From GSA-30 sp036384435 (lineage in GTDB: Bacteria > Pseudomonadota > Gammaproteobacteria > Xanthomonadales > Rhodanobacteraceae), in the NCBI RefSeq assembly GCF_036384435.1, contig NZ_DASVMI010000181.1, forward strand, positions 12,124 through 76,123: a stretch of 64,000 nt of DNA, in the 5' to 3' direction. Positions 50,351-58,506 of this stretch are shown piece by piece. The notes under the pieces were generated by a model. The model made no database searches, was not told the origin of the DNA, and saw only the letters and a list, made by a program, of their open reading frames with translations. Each line of letters starts with the position of its first letter. The stretch's first letter is position 1. The position numbers and the translations under genes were made by a program.

Positions 50351-53300
50351 ATGGCAGAGCCAGGCAACACGCTGTACGACGCGGCTTTCGAACACGATAG
50401 CTGTGGTTTTGGGTTGGTCGCCCAGATCGACGGCCGGGCCAGCAACAAACTCGTCGATACCGCCTTTGCCGCGCTCGCCAAACTTTCCCATCGTGGTGGC
50501 GTCAACGCCGACGGTGTCAGTGGTGACGGCTGCGGCGTGCTGATCCACCGGCCGCAGGCTTGGCTGGCGGCACTGGCGGCCGAGGCGGGCCTTGTGCTGG
50601 AAGAGCGGTTCGCGGCCGGCCTGGTCTTTCTTGACCCGGCAGGCGGTGATGCGGCGACGGACGTGCTGGAAGCCCATCTGGTCGAGGAAGGGCTGCGCGT
50701 GGCCGGATGGCGTGACGTCGCGGTCGATCCCGCGGCCTGCGGGCCGTTGGCGTCATCGGCGCGTCCTCGCGTTCGGCAGGTTTTCGTGCACCCAGCGCCT
50801 GGCAGCGACGATGCGGCGTTCGAGCGAGCCCTGTTTCGCGCCCGTCGGCGCGCCGAGCATGCCCTGCGGGGCGATTCTCATTTCTATGTGGTGACCTTGT
50901 CCGCCCAGGTCATCGGCTACAAGGCGATGGCTGCCCCGGGTCGCCTGCGCGATGTCTTCGCCGATCTGGCCCATTCGGCGCTGGCATCCGACGCGGTGGT
51001 GTTCCACCAGCGCTTCTCGACCAACACCACGCCGCAATGGCGTCTGGCGCAGCCATTCCGCATGCTGGCGCACAATGGCGAGATCAATACCATTCGCGCG
51101 AACCGGCGCTGGATGCAGGCACGTGAAGCGGTGTTGCGTTCGCCGTTGGTGGATTTGTCCGACATCGGTCCGCTGGTACGCCAGGCAGGCTCCGATTCGG
51201 AAAGCCTGGATAACGCACTGGAAGTGCTGCTTGCCGGTGGCATGGACATGCTCAGTGCCATGCGCACCCTGGTGCCCCCCGCGTTCGCCGCTCGCGAGGG
51301 CATCGACGAGGATCTGGCCGGCTTCTACGAATACTATGCGCTGCACAGCGAGCCCTGGGATGGCCCGGCTGGTCTGGTGATGTGCGATGGTCGCTACGCT
51401 GCATGCACGCTCGACCGCAACGGCCTGCGTCCGGCACGTTGGGCGCTGTCTGATGACAATCACCTGATCGTTGCCTCCGAAGCCGGTCTCTGGGATGTGC
51501 CGTCCGCCAACGTCGTGGCCAAGGGACGCTTGGCGCCCGGCGAAATGATCGCAGTGGATTTCGCCAACAAGCGCCTGTTGCGCGATGCCGATATCGATGA
51601 GATCAACCGCAATCGCGCGCCGTTCCGTGACTGGTTGCGCGCGGGGGTGAGCTATCTCGAATCGGACCTGATCGATCCATCGCTGGCTGCCGAACCCCTG
51701 CCTGCCGAACAACTGCGTTGCTACCAGAAGCTCTACGGTTTGTCGCGCGAGGAACGCGAGAGCGTGCTCAAGGCGATGGTCGAGCTGGAAATGGAAGCCA
51801 CCGGCTCCATGGGCGACGACACTCCGGTCGCGGCGATGTCGCGCCAGGTGCGACCGCTGTTCGATCGTTTCCGCCAGGCCTTTGCCCAGGTGACCAACCC
51901 GCCGATCGATCCGCTGCGCGAGAAGCTGGTGATGTCGCTGGTGACGCAGATTGGCGCGGAAGGAAACGTGTTCGAGCTGCGACCGGAAAATGCGCGGCAG
52001 ATCCTGATCAACTCGCCAGTGCTTTCGCAGCGTAAGTTGCGTCAGTTGCTGGCCATGCCGCAATTCGCTGGCACCCCGCGATTCGACCTGATGTATGCCC
52101 CGGAGGTCGGCCTCGAAGCGGCGCTGCGCTCACTGTGTGCCGAGGTGGCTGAGGCCGTGCGCAACGGGTGTGCGCTGGTATTCCTGAGCGATCGCTATCC
52201 CGAGCGTGGCCGCCTGCCGATCCACTCGCTACTGGCCGTGGGTGCTGTGCATGCGTATCTGATCGACGAAGGCCTGCGTTGCCAGTGCAACATCCTGGTG
52301 GAGACGGCCACCCCGCGTGATCCGCATCAATTCGCCTGCCTGATCGGCTTTGGCGCGACGGCGATCTATCCGTGGCTGGCGTATCAGAGCCTGTTCGAGC
52401 TGGGGCGCGAAGGCCACCTGGCCGACGATCGCATGGAGATTGGCCGCAGCTATCGTCGCGGTGTGCGCAAGGGCCTGATGAAGATCCTGTCCAAGATGGG
52501 TATCTCCACCGTGGCCGGCTATCGCGGTGCGCAACTATTCGAGATCGTCGGCCTGTCGCGCGAGGTCGTGGACCTATGCTTCCCGGGCACGCCTTCGCGC
52601 ATCGGCGGCGCGGGCTTCGCCGAACTGGAACACGACCAGCGCCTGTTGGCGGCCGAGGCCTGGAACGAGGCGCTGCCGCTACGCGCGGGTGGCTTGTACA
52701 AGTACGTGCATGGTGGCGAATACCACATGTACAACCCGGACGTGATCGCCAGCCTGCAAAAAGCCGTTCGCACGGGCAATGCCGCCGATTACCGCGCGTA
52801 CGCCAATTTCGTCGACCATCGCCCGCCATCGGCATTGCGCGATCTCTTGCGGCCCAAGCCGACCTCCGAACTGCCGCTGGATCAGGTCGAGCCGGTCGAA
52901 TCCATCCTGCGTCGTTTCGACTCCGCCGGTATGTCGCTGGGCGCGCTGTCGCCGGAAGCGCATGAGGCGCTGGCCATCGCGATGAATCGCCTCGGTGCAC
53001 GCAGCAATTCGGGCGAAGGCGGTGAAGATCCTGCGCGCTACGGCACCGAGAAGATGTCCCGCATCAAGCAGGTGGCCTCCGGTCGCTTCGGGGTGACGCC
53101 GGCCTATCTGGTCAATGCCGAGGTGCTGCAGATCAAGATCGCTCAGGGCGCCAAGCCGGGCGAGGGCGGCCAGCTACCCGGTCACAAGGTGGATGCGACC
53201 ATTGCGCGCCTGCGCTATGCCAAGCCGGGCATCGGCCTGATTTCGCCGCCGCCGCACCATGACATCTACTCCATCGAAGACTTGGCCGAGCTGATCCACG

Positions 53301-54790
53301 ACCTCAAGGAGGTCAATCCGCAGGCGCTCGTCTCGGTCAAGCTGGTCAGCCATGCCGGGGTCGGCACCGTAGCGGCCGGTGTGGTCAAGGCCGGTGCCGA
53401 CCTGATCACCGTCAGTGGCCATGATGGCGGTACCGGCGCCAGTCCGCTGACATCGATCAAGTATGCCGGTACGCCGTGGGAGCTGGGCCTGGCCGAAACG
53501 CAGCAGACGCTGCGTCGCAACGACCTGCGCGGTCGTGTGCGCCTGCAAACCGACGGTGGCCTCAAGACCGGTCTCGACGTGATCAAGGCTGCCATGCTTG
53601 GTGCGGAGAGCTTCGGTTTTGGTACCGGCCCGATGGTGGCGCTGGGTTGCAAATACCTGCGCATTTGCCACTTGAACAATTGCGCGACTGGCGTGGCCAC
53701 GCAGCACGCGATCCTGCGCAAGGAACATTTCATCGGTCTTCCGGAAATGGTCATGAACTATTTCCGCTTCATTGCCGACGACGTGCGTGCGCACCTTGCA
53801 CGCCTGGGCGTGCGCAGCCTGGATGAGATCATCGGGCGCGCCGATCTGCTCGAACAAGTCGATGGTGCCACGCCTGTACAGCACAAGCTCGATCTGTCGC
53901 CACTGCTCGATGGCGCCACGCTGGGCGAGAGCGTCGATTTCGCCTGCACATTGGAGCGCAACCCGATGCGTGATGGGGCCGCGCTGGCCACGCGCATCGG
54001 CCGTGATACGCAGGCCGCCATCGCTGGCAAGGCCGGCGGGGAGTTTGCCTACGATATCGTCAACACTGATCGCGCCATTGGTGCGCGCTTGTCTGGTGAT
54101 ATTGCGCGCGCGCACGGTGACCATGGCATGGATGAGGCACCGATCGTGCTCAAGCTGCAAGGTGCGGCGGGTCAGAGCCTGGGTGCGTGGAACGCTGGTG
54201 GCCTGCATATCGACCTGACTGGTGAAGCCAATGACGGTGTGGGCAAGGGCATGGCCGGTGGTCGCATCGTGGTCCGTCCGCCACTCGATTCGCCGTTCGC
54301 CAGCCAGGATGCGGCGATCATCGGCAACACTTGCCTGTACGGTGCCACCGATGGCGAGCTGTTTGCAGCCGGTCGCGCGGGCGAGCGCTTCGCTGTGCGC
54401 AACTCCGGTGCGCTGGCCGTGGTGGAAGGTGCTGGCGATCATTGCTGCGAATACATGACCGGCGGCGTGGTCGCCGTGCTTGGCAAGGTGGGCCTCAACT
54501 TCGGGGCAGGCATGACGGGCGGCTTCGCGTATGTGTTGGACCTTGAGCGCGACTTCGTCGATTGCTACAACCACGAGCTGGTCGACATCCTGCGCATTTC
54601 GCCCGAAGGCATGGAGCACTACATGCAGCATCTGCGTAGCTTGGTGACACGCCACGTGGAATACACTGGCAGCGAATGGGGTCGGCAGATCCTGCGCGAC
54701 TTCCGCGGCCTGCAATACAAGTTCTGGCTGGTCAAACCCAAGGCCGCCAGCCTGGCAGCGCTCGCCGAGGAATTGAGGAGCGCGGCATGA
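50351..54790 (+). CDS. gltB: Glutamate synthase large subunit GltB
   Basis: GltB makes glutamate from glutamine and 2-oxoglutarate with electrons from GltD. The 1479-residue protein has the glutaminase domain with the N-terminal nucleophile at Cys18 (HDSCGFGLVAQIDG), normally exposed by removal of the preceding residues. The central and FMN domains include SGEGGEDPARYGTEKMSRIKQVASGRFGVTPAYL, VSGHDGGTGASPLTSIKYAG and the Fe-S cluster CKYLRICHLNNCATGVATQ. The C-terminal beta-helix includes GGRIVVRPP and CEYMTGGVVAVLGKVGLNFGAGMTGG. gltD follows 125 bases on, with the repeat between. Confidence 0.97.
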   Translation: MAEPGNTLYDAAFEHDSCGFGLVAQIDGRASNKLVDTAFAALAKLSHRGGVNADGVSGDGCGVLIHRPQAWLAALAAEAGLVLEERFAAGLVFLDPAGGDAATDVLEAHLVEEGLRVAGWRDVAVDPAACGPLASSARPRVRQVFVHPAPGSDDAAFERALFRARRRAEHALRGDSHFYVVTLSAQVIGYKAMAAPGRLRDVFADLAHSALASDAVVFHQRFSTNTTPQWRLAQPFRMLAHNGEINTIRANRRWMQAREAVLRSPLVDLSDIGPLVRQAGSDSESLDNALEVLLAGGMDMLSAMRTLVPPAFAAREGIDEDLAGFYEYYALHSEPWDGPAGLVMCDGRYAACTLDRNGLRPARWALSDDNHLIVASEAGLWDVPSANVVAKGRLAPGEMIAVDFANKRLLRDADIDEINRNRAPFRDWLRAGVSYLESDLIDPSLAAEPLPAEQLRCYQKLYGLSREERESVLKAMVELEMEATGSMGDDTPVAAMSRQVRPLFDRFRQAFAQVTNPPIDPLREKLVMSLVTQIGAEGNVFELRPENARQILINSPVLSQRKLRQLLAMPQFAGTPRFDLMYAPEVGLEAALRSLCAEVAEAVRNGCALVFLSDRYPERGRLPIHSLLAVGAVHAYLIDEGLRCQCNILVETATPRDPHQFACLIGFGATAIYPWLAYQSLFELGREGHLADDRMEIGRSYRRGVRKGLMKILSKMGISTVAGYRGAQLFEIVGLSREVVDLCFPGTPSRIGGAGFAELEHDQRLLAAEAWNEALPLRAGGLYKYVHGGEYHMYNPDVIASLQKAVRTGNAADYRAYANFVDHRPPSALRDLLRPKPTSELPLDQVEPVESILRRFDSAGMSLGALSPEAHEALAIAMNRLGARSNSGEGGEDPARYGTEKMSRIKQVASGRFGVTPAYLVNAEVLQIKIAQGAKPGEGGQLPGHKVDATIARLRYAKPGIGLISPPPHHDIYSIEDLAELIHDLKEVNPQALVSVKLVSHAGVGTVAAGVVKAGADLITVSGHDGGTGASPLTSIKYAGTPWELGLAETQQTLRRNDLRGRVRLQTDGGLKTGLDVIKAAMLGAESFGFGTGPMVALGCKYLRICHLNNCATGVATQHAILRKEHFIGLPEMVMNYFRFIADDVRAHLARLGVRSLDEIIGRADLLEQVDGATPVQHKLDLSPLLDGATLGESVDFACTLERNPMRDGAALATRIGRDTQAAIAGKAGGEFAYDIVNTDRAIGARLSGDIARAHGDHGMDEAPIVLKLQGAAGQSLGAWNAGGLHIDLTGEANDGVGKGMAGGRIVVRPPLDSPFASQDAAIIGNTCLYGATDGELFAAGRAGERFAVRNSGALAVVEGAGDHCCEYMTGGVVAVLGKVGLNFGAGMTGGFAYVLDLERDFVDCYNHELVDILRISPEGMEHYMQHLRSLVTRHVEYTGSEWGRQILRDFRGLQYKFWLVKPKAASLAALAEELRSAA

Positions 54791-54805
54791 TGAAGCGCAA
54801 AACAG

Positions 54806-54912
54806 TGAAGAAGATCGAGGAGAGAAGGAGAGCCAATAAGCCGGCTCTGCTGCGAAAACGCGAATCGTTGGTCGCGCGCTGCCACCTCTCACTTCTCATC
54901 TCTCGCTCCTGA
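54806..54912. repeat. Purine/pyrimidine-arm intergenic repeat (copy C) between gltB and gltD
   Basis: GAAGAAGATCGAGGAGAGAAGGAGA (54807-54831) is answered by CACCTCTCACTTCTCATCTCTCGCTCCT (54883-54910), an imperfect complement. The layout equals that of copies at 30205 and 37123. It fills nearly all of the 125-base gap between two operon partners. Confidence 0.6.
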
Positions 54913-54915
54913 CCT

Positions 54916-56328
54916 ATGGCCGACAAGCACTTTCAATTCCTCGACCTTCCTCGCCAGACGCCGCGTACGGTACCGGTGCAGGTGCGCGTGATGGGTTACG
55001 GCGAGATCGCCGGCGATTTCGCCATGCCGCAGGCATCAGGCCAGGCCGGACGCTGCATCGATTGCGGTAATCCGTACTGCGAGCATGCGTGCCCGGTCCA
55101 TAACTACATTCCCAACTGGCTCAAGCTGGTGCAGGACGGACGCATTCTCGAAGCGGCCAGCTTGATGCACGAGACCAATCCGCTGCCGGAAATCTGTGGT
55201 CGCGTGTGCCCGCAGGATCGCCTTTGCGAAGGAGCATGCACCCTGGAGCAAACGGCGTTTGGTTCGGTCACCATCGGCAGCATTGAGCGCTGGGTCACCG
55301 ACGAAGCCCTTCGCCAGGGCTGGCGCCCGGATCTGTCGCGCGTGCGCGAGACTGGCAAGCGTGTCGCAATCGTCGGTGCCGGGCCAGCAGGGTTGGCCTG
55401 CGCCGATCGCCTGCGTCGCGCCGGTATCGCGGCGGATGTCTATGATCGCCAGAGCGAAATCGGTGGTCTGCTCACATTCGGCATCCCGCCGTTCAAGCTC
55501 GACAAGGGCGTCGTGCGCACGCGTCGCGACGTGCTCGAAGGCATGGGCGTGCGCTTCCTGCTGGGTCGTGAAGTGGGACGGGACGTCGAATTCGGCCAGT
55601 TGGTGGATGACTACGATGCCGTCTTCGTCGGGACGGGTGCCTACACCTACGTCGATGCGCAATTGCCTGGCCGGCAACTGCATGGGGTACACGATGCGCT
55701 GCCGTTCCTGATCGGTAACACCGAGCGCCTGCTGCGCGATGATCCGCCTGAGTCAGCGTTCGACTTTCACGGCAAGCGTGTCGTGGTGCTGGGTGGTGGT
55801 GATACCGGCATGGATTGCAATCGTACGTCGATCCGCCTTGGCGCGAAGTCGGTGACCTGCATCTATCGCCGTGACGAAGCGAACATGCCCGGCTCGGCAC
55901 GCGAAGTCGGCTACAGCCGCGATGAGGGCGTGGAGTTTCTGTTCCAGCGCCAGCCTTTGGCGATCCTGGGCGATGACGACGGCAAGGTACGCGCCGTGCG
56001 CGTGGTGGAGACCGAACTGGTCGATGCCGGTGACGGCCGCATGCGGCCACACAACGTGGAGGGCAGCGAGCACGAGATCGAGGCCGATGTCGTGATCCAG
56101 GCCTTTGGTTTCCTGCCCAGCCCCGCCGACTGGCTGTCTTCGCATGGCGTGGCACTCGATGCGGCAGGCCGCATCGTCACTGGTGAAAACGGTAGCTTGC
56201 CTCACCAGAGCAGCCACGCGCGCATCTTCGCCGGCGGCGACAACGTGCGTGGTGCTGACCTGGTCGTGCGCGCAGTCTATGACGGTCGCGAAGCTGCCGG
56301 CTCGATGGCGCAGTTGCTTCTGTCGTAG
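54916..56328 (+). CDS. gltD: Glutamate synthase small subunit GltD
   Basis: GltD oxidises NADPH and passes electrons to GltB. The 470-residue protein has the N-terminal Fe-S ligands CIDCGNPYCEHACPVHNYIPNWL and RVCPQDRLCEGACTLEQT, the FAD site VAIVGAGPAGLACADRLRRAGIAADVYD and the NADPH site VVVLGGGDTGMDCNRTSIRLGA. IFAGGDNVRGADLVVRAVYDGREAA lies near the C-terminus. It forms an operon with gltB. Confidence 0.97.
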   Translation: MADKHFQFLDLPRQTPRTVPVQVRVMGYGEIAGDFAMPQASGQAGRCIDCGNPYCEHACPVHNYIPNWLKLVQDGRILEAASLMHETNPLPEICGRVCPQDRLCEGACTLEQTAFGSVTIGSIERWVTDEALRQGWRPDLSRVRETGKRVAIVGAGPAGLACADRLRRAGIAADVYDRQSEIGGLLTFGIPPFKLDKGVVRTRRDVLEGMGVRFLLGREVGRDVEFGQLVDDYDAVFVGTGAYTYVDAQLPGRQLHGVHDALPFLIGNTERLLRDDPPESAFDFHGKRVVVLGGGDTGMDCNRTSIRLGAKSVTCIYRRDEANMPGSAREVGYSRDEGVEFLFQRQPLAILGDDDGKVRAVRVVETELVDAGDGRMRPHNVEGSEHEIEADVVIQAFGFLPSPADWLSSHGVALDAAGRIVTGENGSLPHQSSHARIFAGGDNVRGADLVVRAVYDGREAAGSMAQLLLS

Positions 56329-56344
56329 CCCTCCGTGACTTCGC

Positions 56345-56420
56345 AGGAGCGACTTCAGTCGCAGATTGGAGATCTACATCTCCCATGCGCGACCACGTCG
56401 CGCATGACTCTTCGCGACGG
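56345..56420. repeat. Composite inverted repeat (second REP-like element)
   Basis: AGGAGCGACTTCAGTCGCAGAT (56345-56366) is a relative of the element at 2559. Hairpins GGAGAT/ATCTCC (56368-56383) and CATGCGCGAC/GTCGCGCATG (56384-56406) follow, then TCGCGACGGAAGT (56412 on), an imperfect complement of the left arm. It lies directly after gltD and may end its transcript. Confidence 0.7.
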
Positions 56421-56698
56421 AAGTACTCTTGCATGCCACGGGGCGCAGTGTCCGGTGAAAATGCTCGCGACAAGCCGCCGCCTGAGCTAGATTCCTCTCG
56501 CAACAAAAGGGGACTCGAAAATCTATCTTATCCGTCGTCTCGGCGCAGGCCGGCACTTAAGCGACTTGGCTTTACAGGGTCTGGATCGCGGCCTGCACCG
56601 GCATGATCGTTTCGATTAGCGGTTTTCGAAGACCCCTGAAGTCGTCCTTGCAAGGACGCGGTCCAAAAAGCTCAGCCTATCTAATCGGGGGATCTTCC
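56421..56698. other. Intergenic region before the methylglyoxal-synthase-like gene
   Basis: No recognisable gene; an open frame covering 56385-56606 lacks family resemblance. A perfect 14-base palindrome, GTCCTTGCAAGGAC (56644-56657), lies 42 bases before the next start and may be an operator. Confidence 0.45.
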
Positions 56699-57568
56699 AT
56701 GCGTATCGGCCTGGCCGCCAACCAGTTGCACCATAGTCACGCCGATGCGGCTCTGTTTCGCTGGCTGCAAGCGAGTGAGCGCGGGGTGCGGGAGCTAGAT
56801 ATCACCTTGTGTGCGGTGGGGCGCACGCATGCGGCGATCGCGGCGCATCATGTGCTGGATGGTTACGACAAGCTGCTGCGCTATCCCTATGGGCGCCAGG
56901 GCGGATTGATGAAGCTGGTGGCCGAGGTGGTGGGGCTGCCGGATGAGGGACGTGAGTTGGATGGGGCGATCTACCTGATCGATCCGGTGGATCCCTCGTC
57001 GATCTTTCCTGAAGCCGTGGCGCTCAAGCGTCAGTGCGTGATTCATCACAAACCGTTTATTTCCACCGTGGCGTCGGCGCGCGATTGGGTGGAGATGGAG
57101 CGCATTCATGCGGGCCTGCCTGCCGATCGTGGCGCCGATTCTCTGTATGCGCTTGAGAAGCATACGCTGGCCTTGATTGCGCATGACGCCATGAAGGAGC
57201 AGATGCTTGCCTATGCATCGGCGCATTTCGATGTGCTTTCGCGTTTCCGCCGTCGCGTGGCAACGGGGACCACCGGCCATCGGCTCAACGAGATGGCCTG
57301 GAGCCTGGGGTGGCCGGCCGATACGCCGTGGACGGACCGCTACCAGAGCGGCCCGCTGGGTGGCGATGCGCAGATTGCCGATCTGGTGCTTGAGCATCGC
57401 TGCCAGCGTGCGATCTTCTTCGAAGATCCACATGTGGCCCGGCAACACGAAGCCGATATCCAATTGCTGGAGCGTGCGGTGACTACAGTGACAGACGAAG
57501 CCGTATGCATGACCTCACCGCGTGTGGCCGCTCGCTGGGCGGACGCGGTACGCAAGCGCATGGGTTGA
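56699..57568 (+). CDS. Two-domain methylglyoxal-synthase-like protein
   Basis: A 289-residue protein made of two methylglyoxal-synthase (MGS)-like domains. Single-domain MgsA of about 150 residues converts dihydroxyacetone phosphate to methylglyoxal. The C-terminal domain (about 155-285) retains every known catalytic element: AHDAMK (His162, Asp163, Lys166), ATGTTG (188-193), SGPLGGD (Asp223), FFEDP (Asp243), His250 and Asp253. The N-terminal domain (1-145) keeps the fold pattern (IGLAANQLHHSHADA, AVGRTHAAI, YPYGRQGG, IYLIDPVDP) but lacks AHDxxK and GGD, so it looks degenerate. ATG 56699 is chosen; the frame is open to 56603. It stands alone on the plus strand. Confidence 0.85.
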   Translation: MRIGLAANQLHHSHADAALFRWLQASERGVRELDITLCAVGRTHAAIAAHHVLDGYDKLLRYPYGRQGGLMKLVAEVVGLPDEGRELDGAIYLIDPVDPSSIFPEAVALKRQCVIHHKPFISTVASARDWVEMERIHAGLPADRGADSLYALEKHTLALIAHDAMKEQMLAYASAHFDVLSRFRRRVATGTTGHRLNEMAWSLGWPADTPWTDRYQSGPLGGDAQIADLVLEHRCQRAIFFEDPHVARQHEADIQLLERAVTTVTDEAVCMTSPRVAARWADAVRKRMG

Positions 57569-57639
57569 CATGCCGTCTGTCATGTCAGTCGAGGCTGAGC
57601 AGAGTAAGCTCTACCCGATACTGATCACGGGATGCCTCG

Positions 57640-58416
57640 ATGTGCTTGATTGCTTTTGCCTGGAACGCACATCCGCGTTGGCGTCTGGTGCTTGCGGGCA
57701 ACCGCGACGAGTTTCATGCGCGTCCGAGTGCGGCGTTGGCGCGGTGGGAGGATCGACCCCTGATCGCCGGGCGAGATCTTGAAGCAGGTGGCACCTGGCT
57801 CGGCGTGACCGATGATGGGCGTTGCAGTGTGGTGACCAACGTGCGTGATCCGCGTGATCCGCAACAGGGGCGCTCGCGCGGCTTGCTTGCACTCGATTAT
57901 CTGGGCGGGGCGGCGACGGCAGCTGAGCATGCCATTCACCTGATCACCGAGGCCTCGTCGTATCGCCCGTTCAATTTGCTGACGTTCGATGACGAGCGGG
58001 CGTTTTTCCTGGGTAATCGTCCAGCCTCGCGGATGCAGGCTATCGAGGCCGGCGTGCACGGCTTGTCCAATGCCGATTTCAATACGCCCTGGCCGAAGAC
58101 ACGCCAGTTGATGCAGCGCTTGCAGGCGTGGCTGGATGCCGACACGCCCGATGATTTCGGCGTGCTTTTCGAGGCACTCGCCGATGAGCGGATCGCGCCC
58201 GATGATCAGTTGCCCGATACCGGTGTCGGCCTGGAGCGCGAACGTTGGCTGTCATCCGCATTCATTCGCGGCGAGACGTATGGCACGCGGGCCAGTACCG
58301 TACTGGCCATCGATCGGAGTGGCGTGGGAGTCATCATCGAGCAGCGTTTCGGTCCGTCCGGTAGTGAGGCGGGACGCAGCGAAGTGCGCTTCGGAGCACC
58401 CCACGCGCGCGGCTAG
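57640..58416 (+). CDS. NRDE family protein (TANGO2-like)
   Basis: A 258-residue protein starting MCLIAFAWNAHPRWRLVLAGNRDEFHARPS, the hallmark of the NRDE/TANGO2 family, with Cys2 likely to become the N-terminal residue. GRDLEAGGTWLGVTDDGRCSVVTNVRDP, GLSNADFNTPWPKTRQL and ETYGTRASTVLAIDRSGVGVIIEQRF follow the family pattern. Function is not settled; TANGO2 proteins have been tied to haem or lipid handling. It is probably separate from the gene before it. Confidence 0.9.
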   Translation: MCLIAFAWNAHPRWRLVLAGNRDEFHARPSAALARWEDRPLIAGRDLEAGGTWLGVTDDGRCSVVTNVRDPRDPQQGRSRGLLALDYLGGAATAAEHAIHLITEASSYRPFNLLTFDDERAFFLGNRPASRMQAIEAGVHGLSNADFNTPWPKTRQLMQRLQAWLDADTPDDFGVLFEALADERIAPDDQLPDTGVGLERERWLSSAFIRGETYGTRASTVLAIDRSGVGVIIEQRFGPSGSEAGRSEVRFGAPHARG

Positions 58417-58506
58417 CCCAAGGCTGACTCGCGGCGCGGTGTTGGCTGCTGCGTGTTTTGGCGCTTGCGGCCATGCTGCATGCTGCTTGAAGCATGGATG
58501 TGCGAT

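Noticed and set aside
53174..54892. A 572-codon open frame on the minus strand
   Set aside because: It is fully antisense to the gltB coding region, lacks family motifs, and its composition follows from the codon bias of gltB in a GC-rich genome.
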